A stretch of DNA of 30,784 nt from Trueperaceae bacterium (GCA_011390455.1 JAABSI010000032.1:1-30784); one strand, 5' to 3'. Counted from the stretch's first letter, positions 15,621 to 23,966 are shown. Notes: generated by a model not told the origin, from the sequence alone. A program made the numbers and translations.

Positions 15621-16388
15621 TCAGGTCGCGTACACGAAGCGGAAGACGTCCCCCAGCCGCGCGGCCCAGGCCCCCTCGTGGTGCTCGCCGCCGTCGATCA
15701 CGTCGAAGCGGAACCGCCGAACCCGCGTCGCGAGCATCGCCGCGACCCGGGCGCAGGACGCGCGGTACCTGGCGTTCTCGGCGGCGTCCTCCCATTCGTG
15801 CGTCCCGACGTCGACGTACAGCCGCTCGACCTCGCCCAGGTCGCGGCCTTCGATGAAGGCGCTCAGGTCCGGCTCGTTCACCACGGTCGCCGCGGAGAAG
15901 GCCGCCGCGCGGCGGAACACGGTGGGGTGGGCGGCCGCGCCGTAGATCGCCATCAGTCCGCCGAGCGAGGCCCCCGCGAGGGCGGTAGCGGCGGGGTCGG
16001 TGCGGTAGCGGGCATCGATGGCGGGCTTGAGCTCCGCCACCAACCAGTCCACGAAGGCGCGGCCGCCGCCGCCGTTTCCGATGCCGTCCGGTCGTGGTTC
16101 GTGCAGCGGGTCGGTGATCGGCCAGGGCGTGTACTCGTCGCTTCGTCGTTCGCCCGGCGCGGCGTCGATGCCCACGACGATCAGCTCCGGGCCGTGGGCG
16201 TCCAGGTGGGTGCCCAGTCGCCAGGCGCGGCCGTGGGTGGCGTCGGCGTCGTCGAACAGGTTGTGGCCGTCGAGCATGTAGAGCACCGGGTAGCGGCGGT
16301 CGCCGGTCGCGTGGGTCCCGGGGGTGTAGACGCGCACGGTGCGCGTGTCGTCGGTGGGGGTGAGGTGGACGGGGAAGGCGTCGACCAT
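15621..16388 (-). CDS. Alpha/beta-hydrolase, esterase D / Fes-like family
   Basis: A 255-residue protein of the putative esterase family that includes enterochelin-esterase-like and IroE/BesA-like enzymes. The core reads YPVLYMLDGHNLFDD, then the nucleophile elbow GASLGG at about residues 139-144 (Ser in the middle), and a C-terminal GGEHHEGAWAARL that supplies the catalytic His. There is no signal peptide, so it is probably cytoplasmic. Enzymes of this fold hydrolyse siderophore esters, S-formylglutathione or simple acyl esters; nothing in the neighbourhood (no siderophore genes) decides between them. ATG 16388 has TAGCCT 6 nt upstream. The downstream oligoendopeptidase gene is 24 bp away with its own -10 box. 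Confidence 0.85.
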   Translation of the reverse strand: MVDAFPVHLTPTDDTRTVRVYTPGTHATGDRRYPVLYMLDGHNLFDDADATHGRAWRLGTHLDAHGPELIVVGIDAAPGERRSDEYTPWPITDPLHEPRPDGIGNGGGGRAFVDWLVAELKPAIDARYRTDPAATALAGASLGGLMAIYGAAAHPTVFRRAAAFSAATVVNEPDLSAFIEGRDLGEVERLYVDVGTHEWEDAAENARYRASCARVAAMLATRVRRFRFDVIDGGEHHEGAWAARLGDVFRFVYAT

Positions 16389-16394
16389 GCACTC

Positions 16395-16400
16395 AGGCTA
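16395..16400 (-). promoter_or_regulatory. -10 box TAGCCT, leaderless start of the esterase gene
   Basis: On the minus strand TAGCCT is followed by 6 nt (GAGTGC) and then ATG 16388. It lies in the 46-bp gap after vapC. Confidence 0.5.
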
Positions 16401-16434
16401 CGCCCCGTGGTGCGGCGCTCCCTCGACCTGTGCC

Positions 16435-16866
16435 TCAGGGTCCGAACGGGTCGCGGACGACCACGCCGTCGAACCGCTGGCCCGGGTTCAGGTCCTCGGT
16501 CCACAGCACGCCGCAACCGGCGGTCTGGGCCGCCACGACCACGCCGGCGTCCCAGAGCGTCAGACCGTGGGTGCGCGACAGGTCGATCGCGCGATCGACC
16601 GACACGGCGTCCACGGGCACCACGCGGCCGAGGGACAGCTCGCGCACGACCTCGTGCGCGAGCTCGGGCGTCAGCGGCGGTGTCAGCTTGCGGGTGGCGA
16701 CCCAGTAGAACTCGTTCAGCACCTGGGCGCTGACGATGAGGTCGATGCCTTCGTCGGCGAGCAGCTCGAGCGCCCGCGCCCGCTTGATGGGCTCGCTGGC
16801 GTCGAAGGCGTACACGAGGACGTTCGTGTCGACGAACGCCAACCGTGGGCTCGGGTCAGTCGGCAC
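16435..16866 (-). CDS. vapC: PIN-domain ribonuclease toxin
   Basis: A 143-residue PIN-domain protein, the toxin of a type II toxin-antitoxin pair; VapC toxins cut specific RNAs (tRNA or rRNA) with Mg2+. The acidic active-site residues are all present: Asp13 (FVDTNVLVYAFD), Glu52 (LNEFYWV), Asp106 (TLWDAGVVVAA) and Asp125 (TEDLNPGQ). It should therefore be catalytically competent. Its start overlaps the end of the antitoxin gene by 11 bp, the usual arrangement for translational coupling. The RNA target cannot be predicted. The system may be a stability module or a remnant of horizontal transfer, although base composition does not differ visibly from neighbours. Confidence 0.88.
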   Translation of the reverse strand: MPTDPSPRLAFVDTNVLVYAFDASEPIKRARALELLADEGIDLIVSAQVLNEFYWVATRKLTPPLTPELAHEVVRELSLGRVVPVDAVSVDRAIDLSRTHGLTLWDAGVVVAAQTAGCGVLWTEDLNPGQRFDGVVVRDPFGP

Positions 16867-17101
16867 GGCCGCGGTCCGCGTAGAGGTCCTCGCGCGTCCA
16901 GGCGCGCCCCGTTCCAGCGCTGCCGGACGTGGCGGCGCGCGCCATGGCCACGACCCGCCGGCGGCCGGCGACGGCGCGATCCTCGGCGTACGCGGCGAGC
17001 AGGTCGCGGACGACGGCGTTGACCGACGTGCCCTGCTCCAGCGCGCGGATGCGCGCTCGACGCAGCAGCGCGTCGTCGATGGCGAGCGTCAGGTTGGCCA
17101 C
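16856..17101 (-). CDS. vapB: Ribbon-helix-helix antitoxin of the VapBC pair
   Basis: An 81-residue protein. Residues 1-42 fit a ribbon-helix-helix DNA-binding fold: strand MANLTLAID, helix ALLRRARIRALEQG, turn TSVN, helix AVVRDLLAAYAED. The C-terminal half (AWTREDLYADR) is the flexible tail that usually wraps the toxin's active site. It starts with GTG 17101, six nt after the -10 box TACACT. A perfect palindrome immediately upstream of that box (17115-17127) is a likely autoregulatory operator. The overlap with vapC supports a single operon. Confidence 0.82.
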   Translation of the reverse strand: MANLTLAIDDALLRRARIRALEQGTSVNAVVRDLLAAYAEDRAVAGRRRVVAMARAATSGSAGTGRAWTREDLYADRGRAD

Positions 17102-17107
17102 GGGTTC

Positions 17108-17127
17108 AGTGTAGCACGGGTCCCGTG
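17108..17127 (-). promoter_or_regulatory. vapBC promoter with palindromic operator
   Basis: On the minus strand the -10 box TACACT occupies 17113-17108, six nt before the GTG. The palindrome CACGGG-T-CCCGTG (17115-17127) lies just upstream, between the -35 and -10 positions, as expected for a repressor site bound by VapB alone or with VapC. The same 80-bp gap carries the promoter of the divergent amylase-family gene, which could be affected too. Confidence 0.5.
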
Positions 17128-17170
17128 AACCTTGGGTCGCCGCTTGGCGAGCGTCGATCGCCGGCTTCGG

Positions 17171-17176
17171 TACCCT
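17171..17176 (+). promoter_or_regulatory. -10 box TACCCT, leaderless start of the amylase-family gene
   Basis: TACCCT is followed by 5 nt and ATG 17182. There is no Shine-Dalgarno sequence in the interval. Confidence 0.5.
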
Positions 17177-17181
17177 GAGCC

Positions 17182-18633
17182 ATGCCCTCCGACCTGCGCA
17201 CCCCCGATTGGGTCAAGCACGCCGTCTTCTACCAGGTGTTCCCCGACCGTTTCGCCCGCAGCGGCCGGGTGCCGCTGCAACCGAACGGGCTCGAACCGTG
17301 GGACGCGCCCCCCACCGTCCACGGCTACAAGGGCGGCGACCTCTACGGGGTCGCCGAGCGCCTCGACCACCTGCAGGAGCTGGGGATCACGGCGCTGTAC
17401 CTAAACCCGATCTTCGCTTCGGGGAGCAACCACCGGTACCACACCCAGGACTACTTCACGGTCGACCCCATGCTCGGTGGGGACGAGGCGCTGCGCCATC
17501 TGCTCGACGCGGCCCACGCCCGCGGCATGAAGGTGATCCTCGACGGCGTCTTCAACCACGCCAGCCGCGGCTTCCTGCCGTTCCACGACCTCCTGGAGAA
17601 CGGCGAAGCGAGCCCCTACCGCGATTGGTTCCACGTCCACGGCTTCCCCCTCGGCGCCTACGGGGAGGGCGGGGCCGGCGTCCAGTACGACTGCTGGTGG
17701 AACATCCCGGCGCTGCCGAAGCTCAATACCGACACCCCGCAGGTGCGCGAGTACCTCTTCACGGTCGCCGAGCACTGGCTGCGGTTCGGCATCGACGGCT
17801 GGCGCCTCGACGTGCCCAACGAGATCGACGACGACGCCTTCTGGCGCGAGTTCCGGCGCCGCTGCCGCGCGGTGAACCCCGAGGCGTACCTCGTCGGCGA
17901 GATCTGGGACGACGCCAGCCGCTGGCTGCAGGGCGACCAGTTCGATGCGGTGATGAACTACCCGATCACCAAGGCGATCCTCGGCTTCGCGGCCCGTGCG
18001 ATCGACCACGCCGAGGTCGCCAAGTGCGGCTACCGGGAGCTGGAGCGCCTGACCGCCGAAGGCTTCGCCAAAGCGCTCCGCGCCGAGCTCGAGCGCCACC
18101 CGCGGCCGATCACCGAAGCGCAGCTCAACCTGCTCGGCTCGCACGACACGCCCCGGGTGGCTGCGGTGGTCGAGGGCGACGCCAGCGCCGTCGACCTCGC
18201 CGTCCTCCTGCTCTTCACGCTCCCCGGTGCGCCGTGCGTCTACTACGGCGACGAGATCGGGCTCGGCGGCGGTCACGACCCGGACTGCCGCGAGGCCATG
18301 CCCTGGGATCGACCGGACGTCTGGGACCGCGAGCGCCTCGCTCGGTTCCGCGAGCTGATCGCGCTGCGCCACGCCCACCCCGCGCTGCGCACCGGCGAAG
18401 CCGACGTGGTCTACGCGCGCCGCGGCGTGGTGGCGGTGCGGCGCCGGTCGGCGGAGGAGGATCTGCTGGTGGTCGTCAACCAGCGCGACGAGCAGGCGCA
18501 CGCGCGCGTGCCGATCGCGGGGCTGGCGCCGGGGGTGCGGGCGCCGCTGTTCGGGGCGGCGGCCATCGACGTCGCCGACGGGACGCTCCACGCACGGCTG
18601 CCGGGGCGCATCGGGGTCGTCGTTCGGCTCTGA
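17182..18633 (+). CDS. GH13 alpha-amylase-family glycosidase (cyclomaltodextrinase/neopullulanase-like)
   Basis: A 483-residue (beta/alpha)8-barrel glycosidase acting on alpha-glucans or maltodextrins. It opens HAVFYQVFPDRFA, typical of maltogenic amylase and cyclomaltodextrinase. Conserved regions are DGVFNH (121-126), GWRLDVPNE with nucleophile Asp210, VGEIW with acid/base Glu240, and SHDTPR with the third carboxylate Asp322. There is no signal peptide, so it is probably intracellular. The N-terminal CBM34-like domain of classical neopullulanases is absent; the barrel starts within ~12 residues of the N-terminus. A small C-terminal beta domain follows from about residue 410. The exact specificity (cyclodextrins, pullulan or short maltodextrins) is not decided by sequence. 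No sugar transporter or regulator is adjacent. Confidence 0.88.
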   Translation: MPSDLRTPDWVKHAVFYQVFPDRFARSGRVPLQPNGLEPWDAPPTVHGYKGGDLYGVAERLDHLQELGITALYLNPIFASGSNHRYHTQDYFTVDPMLGGDEALRHLLDAAHARGMKVILDGVFNHASRGFLPFHDLLENGEASPYRDWFHVHGFPLGAYGEGGAGVQYDCWWNIPALPKLNTDTPQVREYLFTVAEHWLRFGIDGWRLDVPNEIDDDAFWREFRRRCRAVNPEAYLVGEIWDDASRWLQGDQFDAVMNYPITKAILGFAARAIDHAEVAKCGYRELERLTAEGFAKALRAELERHPRPITEAQLNLLGSHDTPRVAAVVEGDASAVDLAVLLLFTLPGAPCVYYGDEIGLGGGHDPDCREAMPWDRPDVWDRERLARFRELIALRHAHPALRTGEADVVYARRGVVAVRRRSAEEDLLVVVNQRDEQAHARVPIAGLAPGVRAPLFGAAAIDVADGTLHARLPGRIGVVVRL

Positions 18634-18700
18634 GCATGGGCGCCGCGTTCGCGGGTCGATCCGCCGTGCGGACGGCGGCGGGGTCGGGCGTCGTCGCCTG

Positions 18701-18706
18701 TAGGAT
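18701..18706 (+). promoter_or_regulatory. -10 box TAGGAT before the leader ORF of the REC-EAL/kinase operon
   Basis: TAGGAT is followed by 7 nt and ATG 18714, the leaderless spacing seen elsewhere in the window. It is the only such box in the 166 bp between the amylase stop and the REC-EAL start. Confidence 0.45.
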
Positions 18707-18713
18707 GAGGCGC

Positions 18714-18803
18714 ATGAAGCCCGTCCGGGACGGACCGACCGGCGTCGGTGCGCCGGCGGCGTCCCGCCTGGGCTCGGCGCGCCCGCGCGGACGGCCGGCG
18801 TGA
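18714..18803 (+). CDS. Possible 29-residue leader peptide ORF
   Basis: ATG 18714 opens 29 codons (MKPVRDGPTGVGAPAASRLG and a basic end) whose TGA overlaps the GTG of the REC-EAL gene as GTGA. The peptide is Arg/Pro/Gly-rich with no recognisable domain. Because a -10 box stands 7 nt before it and no Shine-Dalgarno sequence precedes the REC-EAL GTG, ribosomes loading on the leaderless 5' end could reach the regulator by termination-reinitiation. It is also possible that the peptide is only the means of coupling and has no function of its own. Confidence 0.4.
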   Translation: MKPVRDGPTGVGAPAASRLGSARPRGRPA

Positions 18804-20008
18804 CCGGTCCCCGGGGCCGCCTGTTGGTCCTGGACGACGACGAAGCCGTCGCGGCCACGATCGCGCTGGTCGCGGAGACGTCCGGCTTCGAGGTCGCGAC
18901 CGCCGCGGGGTTCGATGCGTTCTGGACGGCGCTCCACGCGTTCGCTCCCACGCACGTGACGCTCGACCTGAGCATGCCCGAGGTCGACGGCATCGTGGTC
19001 CTCCAGCGGTTGGCGAAGGACGGGTACGACGGCACCGTGATCGTCTGCAGCGGGCTCGACCGACGGGTGCTCGAAGCCGCGCAACGCTCGGCCCTCGAGC
19101 ACGGGCTCGAGGGTGTCGGTCTGCTGCCCAAGCCGTTCCTGCCCGCCGACCTGCGCGCGCTCCTCGACGCCCCCGTCGAACGCCGCGCCCGTGGTCGATC
19201 GGGCGCGACCTCGATCGGGGAGTCGGCGCTGCGCGCCGTGCTGGCCGAGCGGCGGCTCGAGGTCGCCTATCAGCCGAAAGTGGACTGCGCCACCGGCGAG
19301 GTCGTGGGCTTCGAGGCGCTCGCCCGCTGGAACGAGCCGGGCGTCGGACCGGTGCCGCCCGACGTGTTCGTGCCCATGGCGGAGCGGCTGGGCCTCGTCG
19401 ACGCCCTCACCGAGCAGGTCCTGAACGAAGCGTTGGCCTGGTTCGCGCGCGCAGAGGCCGGCGCCCGCACGCACCTGGCCGTCAACCTCTCGGCGCGCTC
19501 GCTCGACGACGTCGCCCTCGCGGATCGGATCGAGCGCGCCTGCGCCGCGCACGGGGTGGCGCCGCAGCGCGTGGTCCTGGAGCTGACCGAGACCGCCTCC
19601 TCGTCCGATCCGATCGCCGCGCACGACGTGCTCACGCGCTTCCGCATCAAGGGGTTGGCGCTGTCGATCGACGACTTCGGGACGGGGCACTCCACGCTGG
19701 TGCAGCTGGCGCGCCGCCCCTTCTCGGAGCTCAAGATCGACCGCCAGTTCGTCGCGGACGCCGCCACTTCCCGGGAGTCGCGCGTCATCGTCCGCGCCAT
19801 GCTCGGCCTGGCGCACGGCTTGGGGTTGGTCGCCACCGCCGAGGGGGTGGAGGACGCCGCGACGCTCGCGTTCTTGGCCGAGGTCGGCTGCGACCGGGCG
19901 CAGGGGTACCACATCGGACGACCGATGGCGGCCGACGCGCTGCCGGCGTGGGCGTCGGCGTGGGCGCAACGCCCTCGACCGGGCTCCTCCGTGGAGCCGG
20001 GTACGTGA
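18800..20008 (+). CDS. Response regulator with EAL c-di-GMP phosphodiesterase domain
   Basis: A 402-residue two-domain cytoplasmic protein. The receiver domain (residues 6-123) has the acidic pair at Asp12/Asp13, phosphoacceptor Asp56 (LDLSMPEVDG), Ser84 and Lys111 (KPF). The EAL domain (about 140-385) keeps the catalytic set: FEALARW (Glu172), Asn229 (NLSARS), Glu261 (ELTET), DDFGTG (291-296), KIDRQF (Lys312), Glu351 within EGVED, and Gln368 (QGYHIGRPM). It should therefore hydrolyse c-di-GMP to pGpG when activated by phosphorylation. There is no GGDEF domain. The next gene, a histidine kinase, overlaps by 4 bp (GTGA) and is the probable partner. Output likely concerns surface attachment or motility, by family analogy only. 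Confidence 0.92.
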   Translation: MTGPRGRLLVLDDDEAVAATIALVAETSGFEVATAAGFDAFWTALHAFAPTHVTLDLSMPEVDGIVVLQRLAKDGYDGTVIVCSGLDRRVLEAAQRSALEHGLEGVGLLPKPFLPADLRALLDAPVERRARGRSGATSIGESALRAVLAERRLEVAYQPKVDCATGEVVGFEALARWNEPGVGPVPPDVFVPMAERLGLVDALTEQVLNEALAWFARAEAGARTHLAVNLSARSLDDVALADRIERACAAHGVAPQRVVLELTETASSSDPIAAHDVLTRFRIKGLALSIDDFGTGHSTLVQLARRPFSELKIDRQFVADAATSRESRVIVRAMLGLAHGLGLVATAEGVEDAATLAFLAEVGCDRAQGYHIGRPMAADALPAWASAWAQRPRPGSSVEPGT

Positions 20009-21300
20009 CCGCCCCCGCCCCGTTGAGCGCGGGGCGCGAGCGCATCCTCGACCTGATGCTCCGAGCGACCGCGGTGCTCGGAGCGATCGCGTACGTGCCG
20101 AACGTCTACGCCGCGTACGTGGACGGCGCCACGGTCGTCGTGGTCATGGACACCCTGGTCTTGGGCGTGGCCATCGGGCTGGCGCTGGCGCGGCGCGTGT
20201 CGTTCCGGTGGCGCGCGTCGATCTTCGTGGGGGTGTGGTACGCCTTCGCCGGTCTGCTCATCTGGCTCGTCGGACCGATCGGCTCCGGCATCGCCTGGTG
20301 GCTCGGGGCACCGGTGTTGGCGACGCTCTTCTTCGGCACCCCCGGCGCCTGGTGGGGGGTGGCGCTCTCCGTGGTGCTCGGGGCGCTCGGGGGCCTCGGC
20401 TTCGCGGTCGACGCGGTGCAAGGCGCGACGCGGTGGGCGCCGACCGGGTACTCGCTCCCCGACTGGATCGGAACCATCGTCTCGGTCGCGGTGCTGTCGG
20501 CGCTGCTGACGCTGCTGATCGTCCGGTTGATGGAGGGACTGGCGGAGGCGAACCGCACCCTGCAGGAGGCGAACGAGAAGCTTCGGGCCGAGGCCGAGGC
20601 CCGCCGGCAGCTGGAGCAGGCGCTCGTGGAGGGTGCCGAGTCGCGCGCGCTCGCGTCCCTGGCCGGCTCGGTCGCGCACGACCTGAACAACCTGCTCGTG
20701 CCGTTGTTGGCGGCGGGGACCGACGCGCGCGACGCGACGCAGCCCGGCAGCGTCGACCGCCGTCGGCTCGACCTGGTGGTCGCGTCCGCCGAGCGGGCGC
20801 GCGCCCTGGCGCACCGGGTGCTCGTCTTCCGCCCCGACGCCCGGCCCGAGCGGGCGCCCGTGGCCCTCGCGGCCGTCGCGCGCGAAGCGGTGGCGCTGCT
20901 CGAGGCCGCGGCGCCCCCAGGGGTCGAGGTCCGCGCCGAGCTCGACGACGCCGTCCAGGTCGTCGCCAGCGGCGGCGAGCTGCATCAGATCGCGATGAAC
21001 CTGGGGACCAACGCGCTCCGGGCCGTCGGCGCCCGTCCGGGATGCGTGACCGTACGGGTGGCGCGCGACGGCTCGGAGGCCCTCCTGGAGGTCGCCGACG
21101 ACGGCGTCGGGATCGCGCCCGACCTCGTCGACCGGGTGTTCGATCCGTCCTACACGAGCCACGCCGACGTGGGCGGGAGCGGCATGGGGCTCCCGATCGT
21201 GCGGCACGTCGCCCGGTCGCTCGGCGGCCGGGTGGAGGTCCGCTCCGAGGTCGGGCGGGGGAGCACCTTCACGGTCCGCTTGCCGATCGCGGGGCGCTGA
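20005..21300 (+). CDS. Membrane histidine kinase paired with the REC-EAL regulator
   Basis: A 431-residue sensor kinase. The N-terminal half has about six hydrophobic helices (roughly residues 20-37, 46-63, 70-90, 97-112, 115-136, 155-175) with short loops, so sensing is probably within the membrane rather than by a periplasmic domain. A coiled coil (RLMEGLAEANRTLQEANEKL onward, to ~210) leads to the dimerisation helix with His225 in SVAHDLNNLL. The ATPase domain has the N box (HQIAMNLGTNALRA), G1 (DDGVGIAPD) and G2 (GSGMGLPIV). No receiver domain is attached. GTG 20005 overlaps the stop of the REC-EAL gene, which argues for a cognate pair. The membrane domain resembles MASE-like modules in layout, but I cannot assign it to a named family. 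Confidence 0.9.
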   Translation: MTAPAPLSAGRERILDLMLRATAVLGAIAYVPNVYAAYVDGATVVVVMDTLVLGVAIGLALARRVSFRWRASIFVGVWYAFAGLLIWLVGPIGSGIAWWLGAPVLATLFFGTPGAWWGVALSVVLGALGGLGFAVDAVQGATRWAPTGYSLPDWIGTIVSVAVLSALLTLLIVRLMEGLAEANRTLQEANEKLRAEAEARRQLEQALVEGAESRALASLAGSVAHDLNNLLVPLLAAGTDARDATQPGSVDRRRLDLVVASAERARALAHRVLVFRPDARPERAPVALAAVAREAVALLEAAAPPGVEVRAELDDAVQVVASGGELHQIAMNLGTNALRAVGARPGCVTVRVARDGSEALLEVADDGVGIAPDLVDRVFDPSYTSHADVGGSGMGLPIVRHVARSLGGRVEVRSEVGRGSTFTVRLPIAGR

Positions 21301-21322
21301 GGGCGCCGCGTCCGTGGCGCCC
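21301..21322. terminator. 7-bp hairpin between convergent kinase and oxidoreductase genes
   Basis: GGGCGCC (21301-21307) pairs with GGCGCCC (21316-21322) around an 8-nt loop. It begins directly after the kinase stop and precedes the end of the minus-strand gene at 21340. There is no U-tract. Confidence 0.45.
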
Positions 21323-21339
21323 GCGCGACCCCACCGAGG

Positions 21340-22356
21340 TCACGACGGCGGCAAGCCGAACGCGTCGGCCAGGAGCCTCAGCGACCGCTCGCGGACCCGA
21401 GCGTCGTAGGCCGCCATCAGCGACACCATCACCTCGTCCGCGCCCGCTCGATCCGCCAGGGCGGCGATCCGTGCCGCCACGTCGTCCGGTGTTCCCGCGA
21501 TCACGCGCGCACGGAACGTGTTCGCGATCGCCCGCTCCCGCTCGTCGAAGGCGTACGCGAGCGCGGCGTCGGCGTCGACCCACCCGGCCGGCCGTTGGGT
21601 GAAGGTGCGGGCGACGTTGACCTCGAACAGCGCCAGCTGCCGCGCCACGTCGACCTCCGACTCCGCGACGATGACGGCGAGCGTCAGGAGCGCGTGCGGG
21701 CGCGCGAGCGTCCCGCGGGCCCGGAAGCCGTCGCGGTACGCGCGCAGCGGCAGCTCGGGGGGCAGGTCGCTGAAGTGGCCGGCGAAGGCGTAGGGCAGGC
21801 CGAGGTCGGCGGCGAGGTCGGCGCCGTACCCGCTCGAGCCGAGGATCCACAGCGGCGGCAGCGGCACGTCGGCCGGTTCGGCGTGGACCGAACCGTACGG
21901 ATGGCCGTCGGGGAAGCCGTCGCCGGCGAACGCGAGCAGCTCGGCCAGCTTCTGCGGGAAGGTGTCGGTGCGCACCGCGTCGGCGGAGCCGCGCAGCGCC
22001 ATGGCGGTGGCGCCGTCGGTGCCGGGCGCGCGACCCAGCCCGAGGTCGACGCGGCCCGGCGCGAGCGCTTCGAGCATGCGGTAGCGCTCGACCACCTGCA
22101 GCGCGGCCTGGTTCGGGAGCATCACGCCGCCCGCACCCAAGCGGATGCGCTCGGTCGCGGGCGCGGCCAGGGCGATCATCAGGTCGGGCGCGGTGCTGGC
22201 CAGCTGCGGGTTGTTGTGGTGCTCGGCGTACCAAAGCCGGGTGTACCCGAGCCGGTCGGCGAGGCGCGCGACGTCGAGGCTGCGCTGCAGCGCCTCGCCG
22301 GCGCTGGTGCCGGCGGCGCGCGGCACGAGGTCGAGGACGGAGAGGGGGAGGGGCAC
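21340..22356 (-). CDS. LLM-class flavin-dependent oxidoreductase (luciferase-like)
   Basis: A 338-residue TIM-barrel protein of the bacterial luciferase-like superfamily, which uses reduced FMN or F420 for monooxygenation or hydride transfer. Family features are the start LSVLDLVPR, the conserved RLWYAEHHNNPQLAS, IRLGAGGVMLPNQAALQVVE and RVDLGLGRAPGTD. The AEHH motif and overall pattern match the widespread single-component 'MsnO8-like' group of uncertain substrate. There is no signal peptide. GTG 22356 has TACCGT 5 nt upstream, so the transcript is probably leaderless. The adjacent propeller gene ends 141 bp upstream and offers no metabolic hint. Confidence 0.88.
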   Translation of the reverse strand: MPLPLSVLDLVPRAAGTSAGEALQRSLDVARLADRLGYTRLWYAEHHNNPQLASTAPDLMIALAAPATERIRLGAGGVMLPNQAALQVVERYRMLEALAPGRVDLGLGRAPGTDGATAMALRGSADAVRTDTFPQKLAELLAFAGDGFPDGHPYGSVHAEPADVPLPPLWILGSSGYGADLAADLGLPYAFAGHFSDLPPELPLRAYRDGFRARGTLARPHALLTLAVIVAESEVDVARQLALFEVNVARTFTQRPAGWVDADAALAYAFDERERAIANTFRARVIAGTPDDVAARIAALADRAGADEVMVSLMAAYDARVRERSLRLLADAFGLPPS

Positions 22357-22361
22357 ACCGG

Positions 22362-22367
22362 ACGGTA
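22362..22367 (-). promoter_or_regulatory. -10 box TACCGT, leaderless start of the LLM oxidoreductase gene
   Basis: On the minus strand TACCGT is followed by 5 nt and GTG 22356. Confidence 0.45.
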
Positions 22368-22497
22368 CCGGACGGCGCGGCGGCGGGCGGTCGCGCCATG
22401 GCGCGTCCTCAGGCGGCCCCGGCAGCGGACCGGCAGCCCCGCGCCGGCGTCCTTTCGAGACCGCGCTTCGAACCCTTCGTTCGATGGGCGTCGATCG

Positions 22498-23436
22498 TCA
22501 CTCGACCGGCAGCACCAGCACCTCGAAGGGGAGCGTCGCCCCGGTCTGCATCCGCCCGAACTGCGCGTTCGTGACCAGCAGGCGGTCGCCGACGAGGGCG
22601 GCGGTGGCCGCGCTCGAAAGTCGGTCGTCCCTGAGGACGCGCGTGCGCGTGCCACTCGTGAAGTCGTCCGAGAGCTCGAACACGGTGACCTGATCGGCGC
22701 CGTTCTGGACCACGTAGAGCGTGGTGCCGTCCAACACCAGGCCGTCGCCTCCGGGGACCGTCTCGCCCCCGAGGTCGACCGCCGCCACGGCGCGCGTCGC
22801 GACGTCGATACGGAACAGCCGACCGGTGTTCGCCTGCACGACGAGCAGGGCGCCGCTGTCCTGGGTGATCGCGATGCCGTTGGCGTTGAAACCCTCGACG
22901 TAGGCGAACGGCGTCCCCGCGAACTCGACGAACACGGTGGCCTCGTCGGCGCCGGGCGCGACCTGGAAGAGCGCCGGCCGGTTGGAGTCGGTGACGTAGA
23001 CCGTCCCGTCGGGCGCGACCACGAGGTCGTTGAAGAAGGTCGCCTCGGTGGGCGCCGACGGGTAGGTGCGGGTCGGGCCGGCCGCGGCGTCGAACGATGC
23101 CGCGTCGACGCCGTCGAAGCGCAGCACCTCGCCGCTGCTGCCGCCGGCGACCCACAACGTGGTGCCGTCGACGGCGAGGCCGATCGTCGTGAAGCCGTCC
23201 CGGAGCCCCGGCTCGAGCACCGTCGTCGCGTCGCCGGTCGCGAGGTCGACGCGGTAGATCGCGCCAGAACCGGCGCCCGTGACGAAGAACGCCCCGAGAT
23301 CGGGCGCGTAGGCGACGCCCTCGGGGAAGGTGTTCTCGCCCGGGAGCGGGTAGGCCGTGCGGTCGTCGGCGACTTGGGCGGCGGCGATCGCCGCGGCGAG
23401 CAGGAGCGCGAGCGTGGCGAGCAGGCGTCGGGGCAT
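22498..23436 (-). CDS. Secreted SMP-30/NHL-like beta-propeller protein
   Basis: A 312-residue protein with a Sec signal peptide (MPRRLLATLALLLAAAIAAAQ, cleavage near residue 20). The mature part is a series of blade-like repeats: FPEGVAYAPDLGAFFVTG, TTIGLAVDGTTLWVAGG, FFNDLVVAPDGTVYVTDS, NANGIAITQDSGALLVVQ, GGDGLVLDGTTLYVVQN. This is the pattern of SMP-30/gluconolactonase-like and NHL propellers. The Glu and Asn residues in FPEGVA and FFNDLVV are in positions that often bind a divalent metal in SMP-30 proteins, so lactonase activity is possible but unproven. It is expected in the periplasm or outside the cell. AAGGA lies 10 nt before ATG 23436, and TAGCCT near 23500 is a possible -10 box. Confidence 0.82.
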   Translation of the reverse strand: MPRRLLATLALLLAAAIAAAQVADDRTAYPLPGENTFPEGVAYAPDLGAFFVTGAGSGAIYRVDLATGDATTVLEPGLRDGFTTIGLAVDGTTLWVAGGSSGEVLRFDGVDAASFDAAAGPTRTYPSAPTEATFFNDLVVAPDGTVYVTDSNRPALFQVAPGADEATVFVEFAGTPFAYVEGFNANGIAITQDSGALLVVQANTGRLFRIDVATRAVAAVDLGGETVPGGDGLVLDGTTLYVVQNGADQVTVFELSDDFTSGTRTRVLRDDRLSSAATAALVGDRLLVTNAQFGRMQTGATLPFEVLVLPVE

Positions 23437-23548
23437 GGGGCACCGTCCTTCGGAGGCGTGGGGCGGGCGTGGTGGCGTGCGGGTCGGACGAGGGGGTCAG
23501 GCTAGCGGAGGACCGAGTGCCCGAGCGCACCCCAGCCGACAGACGGGA

Positions 23549-23576
23549 CCGGCGCGTCCCGATCGGGACGCGCCGG
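23549..23576 (-). terminator. Perfect 12-bp palindromic hairpin after the PII gene
   Basis: Arms 23549-23560 and 23565-23576 pair exactly around GATC; the whole 28-bp element is a palindrome. It lies 24 bp after the stop of the PII gene and upstream of the propeller gene, all on the minus strand, so it probably ends the amtB operon. No U-tract follows. Confidence 0.6.
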
Positions 23577-23600
23577 CCACCGCGCTCGGGGGACGCCGTC

Positions 23601-23957
<357 letters not shown>

Positions 23958-23966
23958 GTCGGTACC

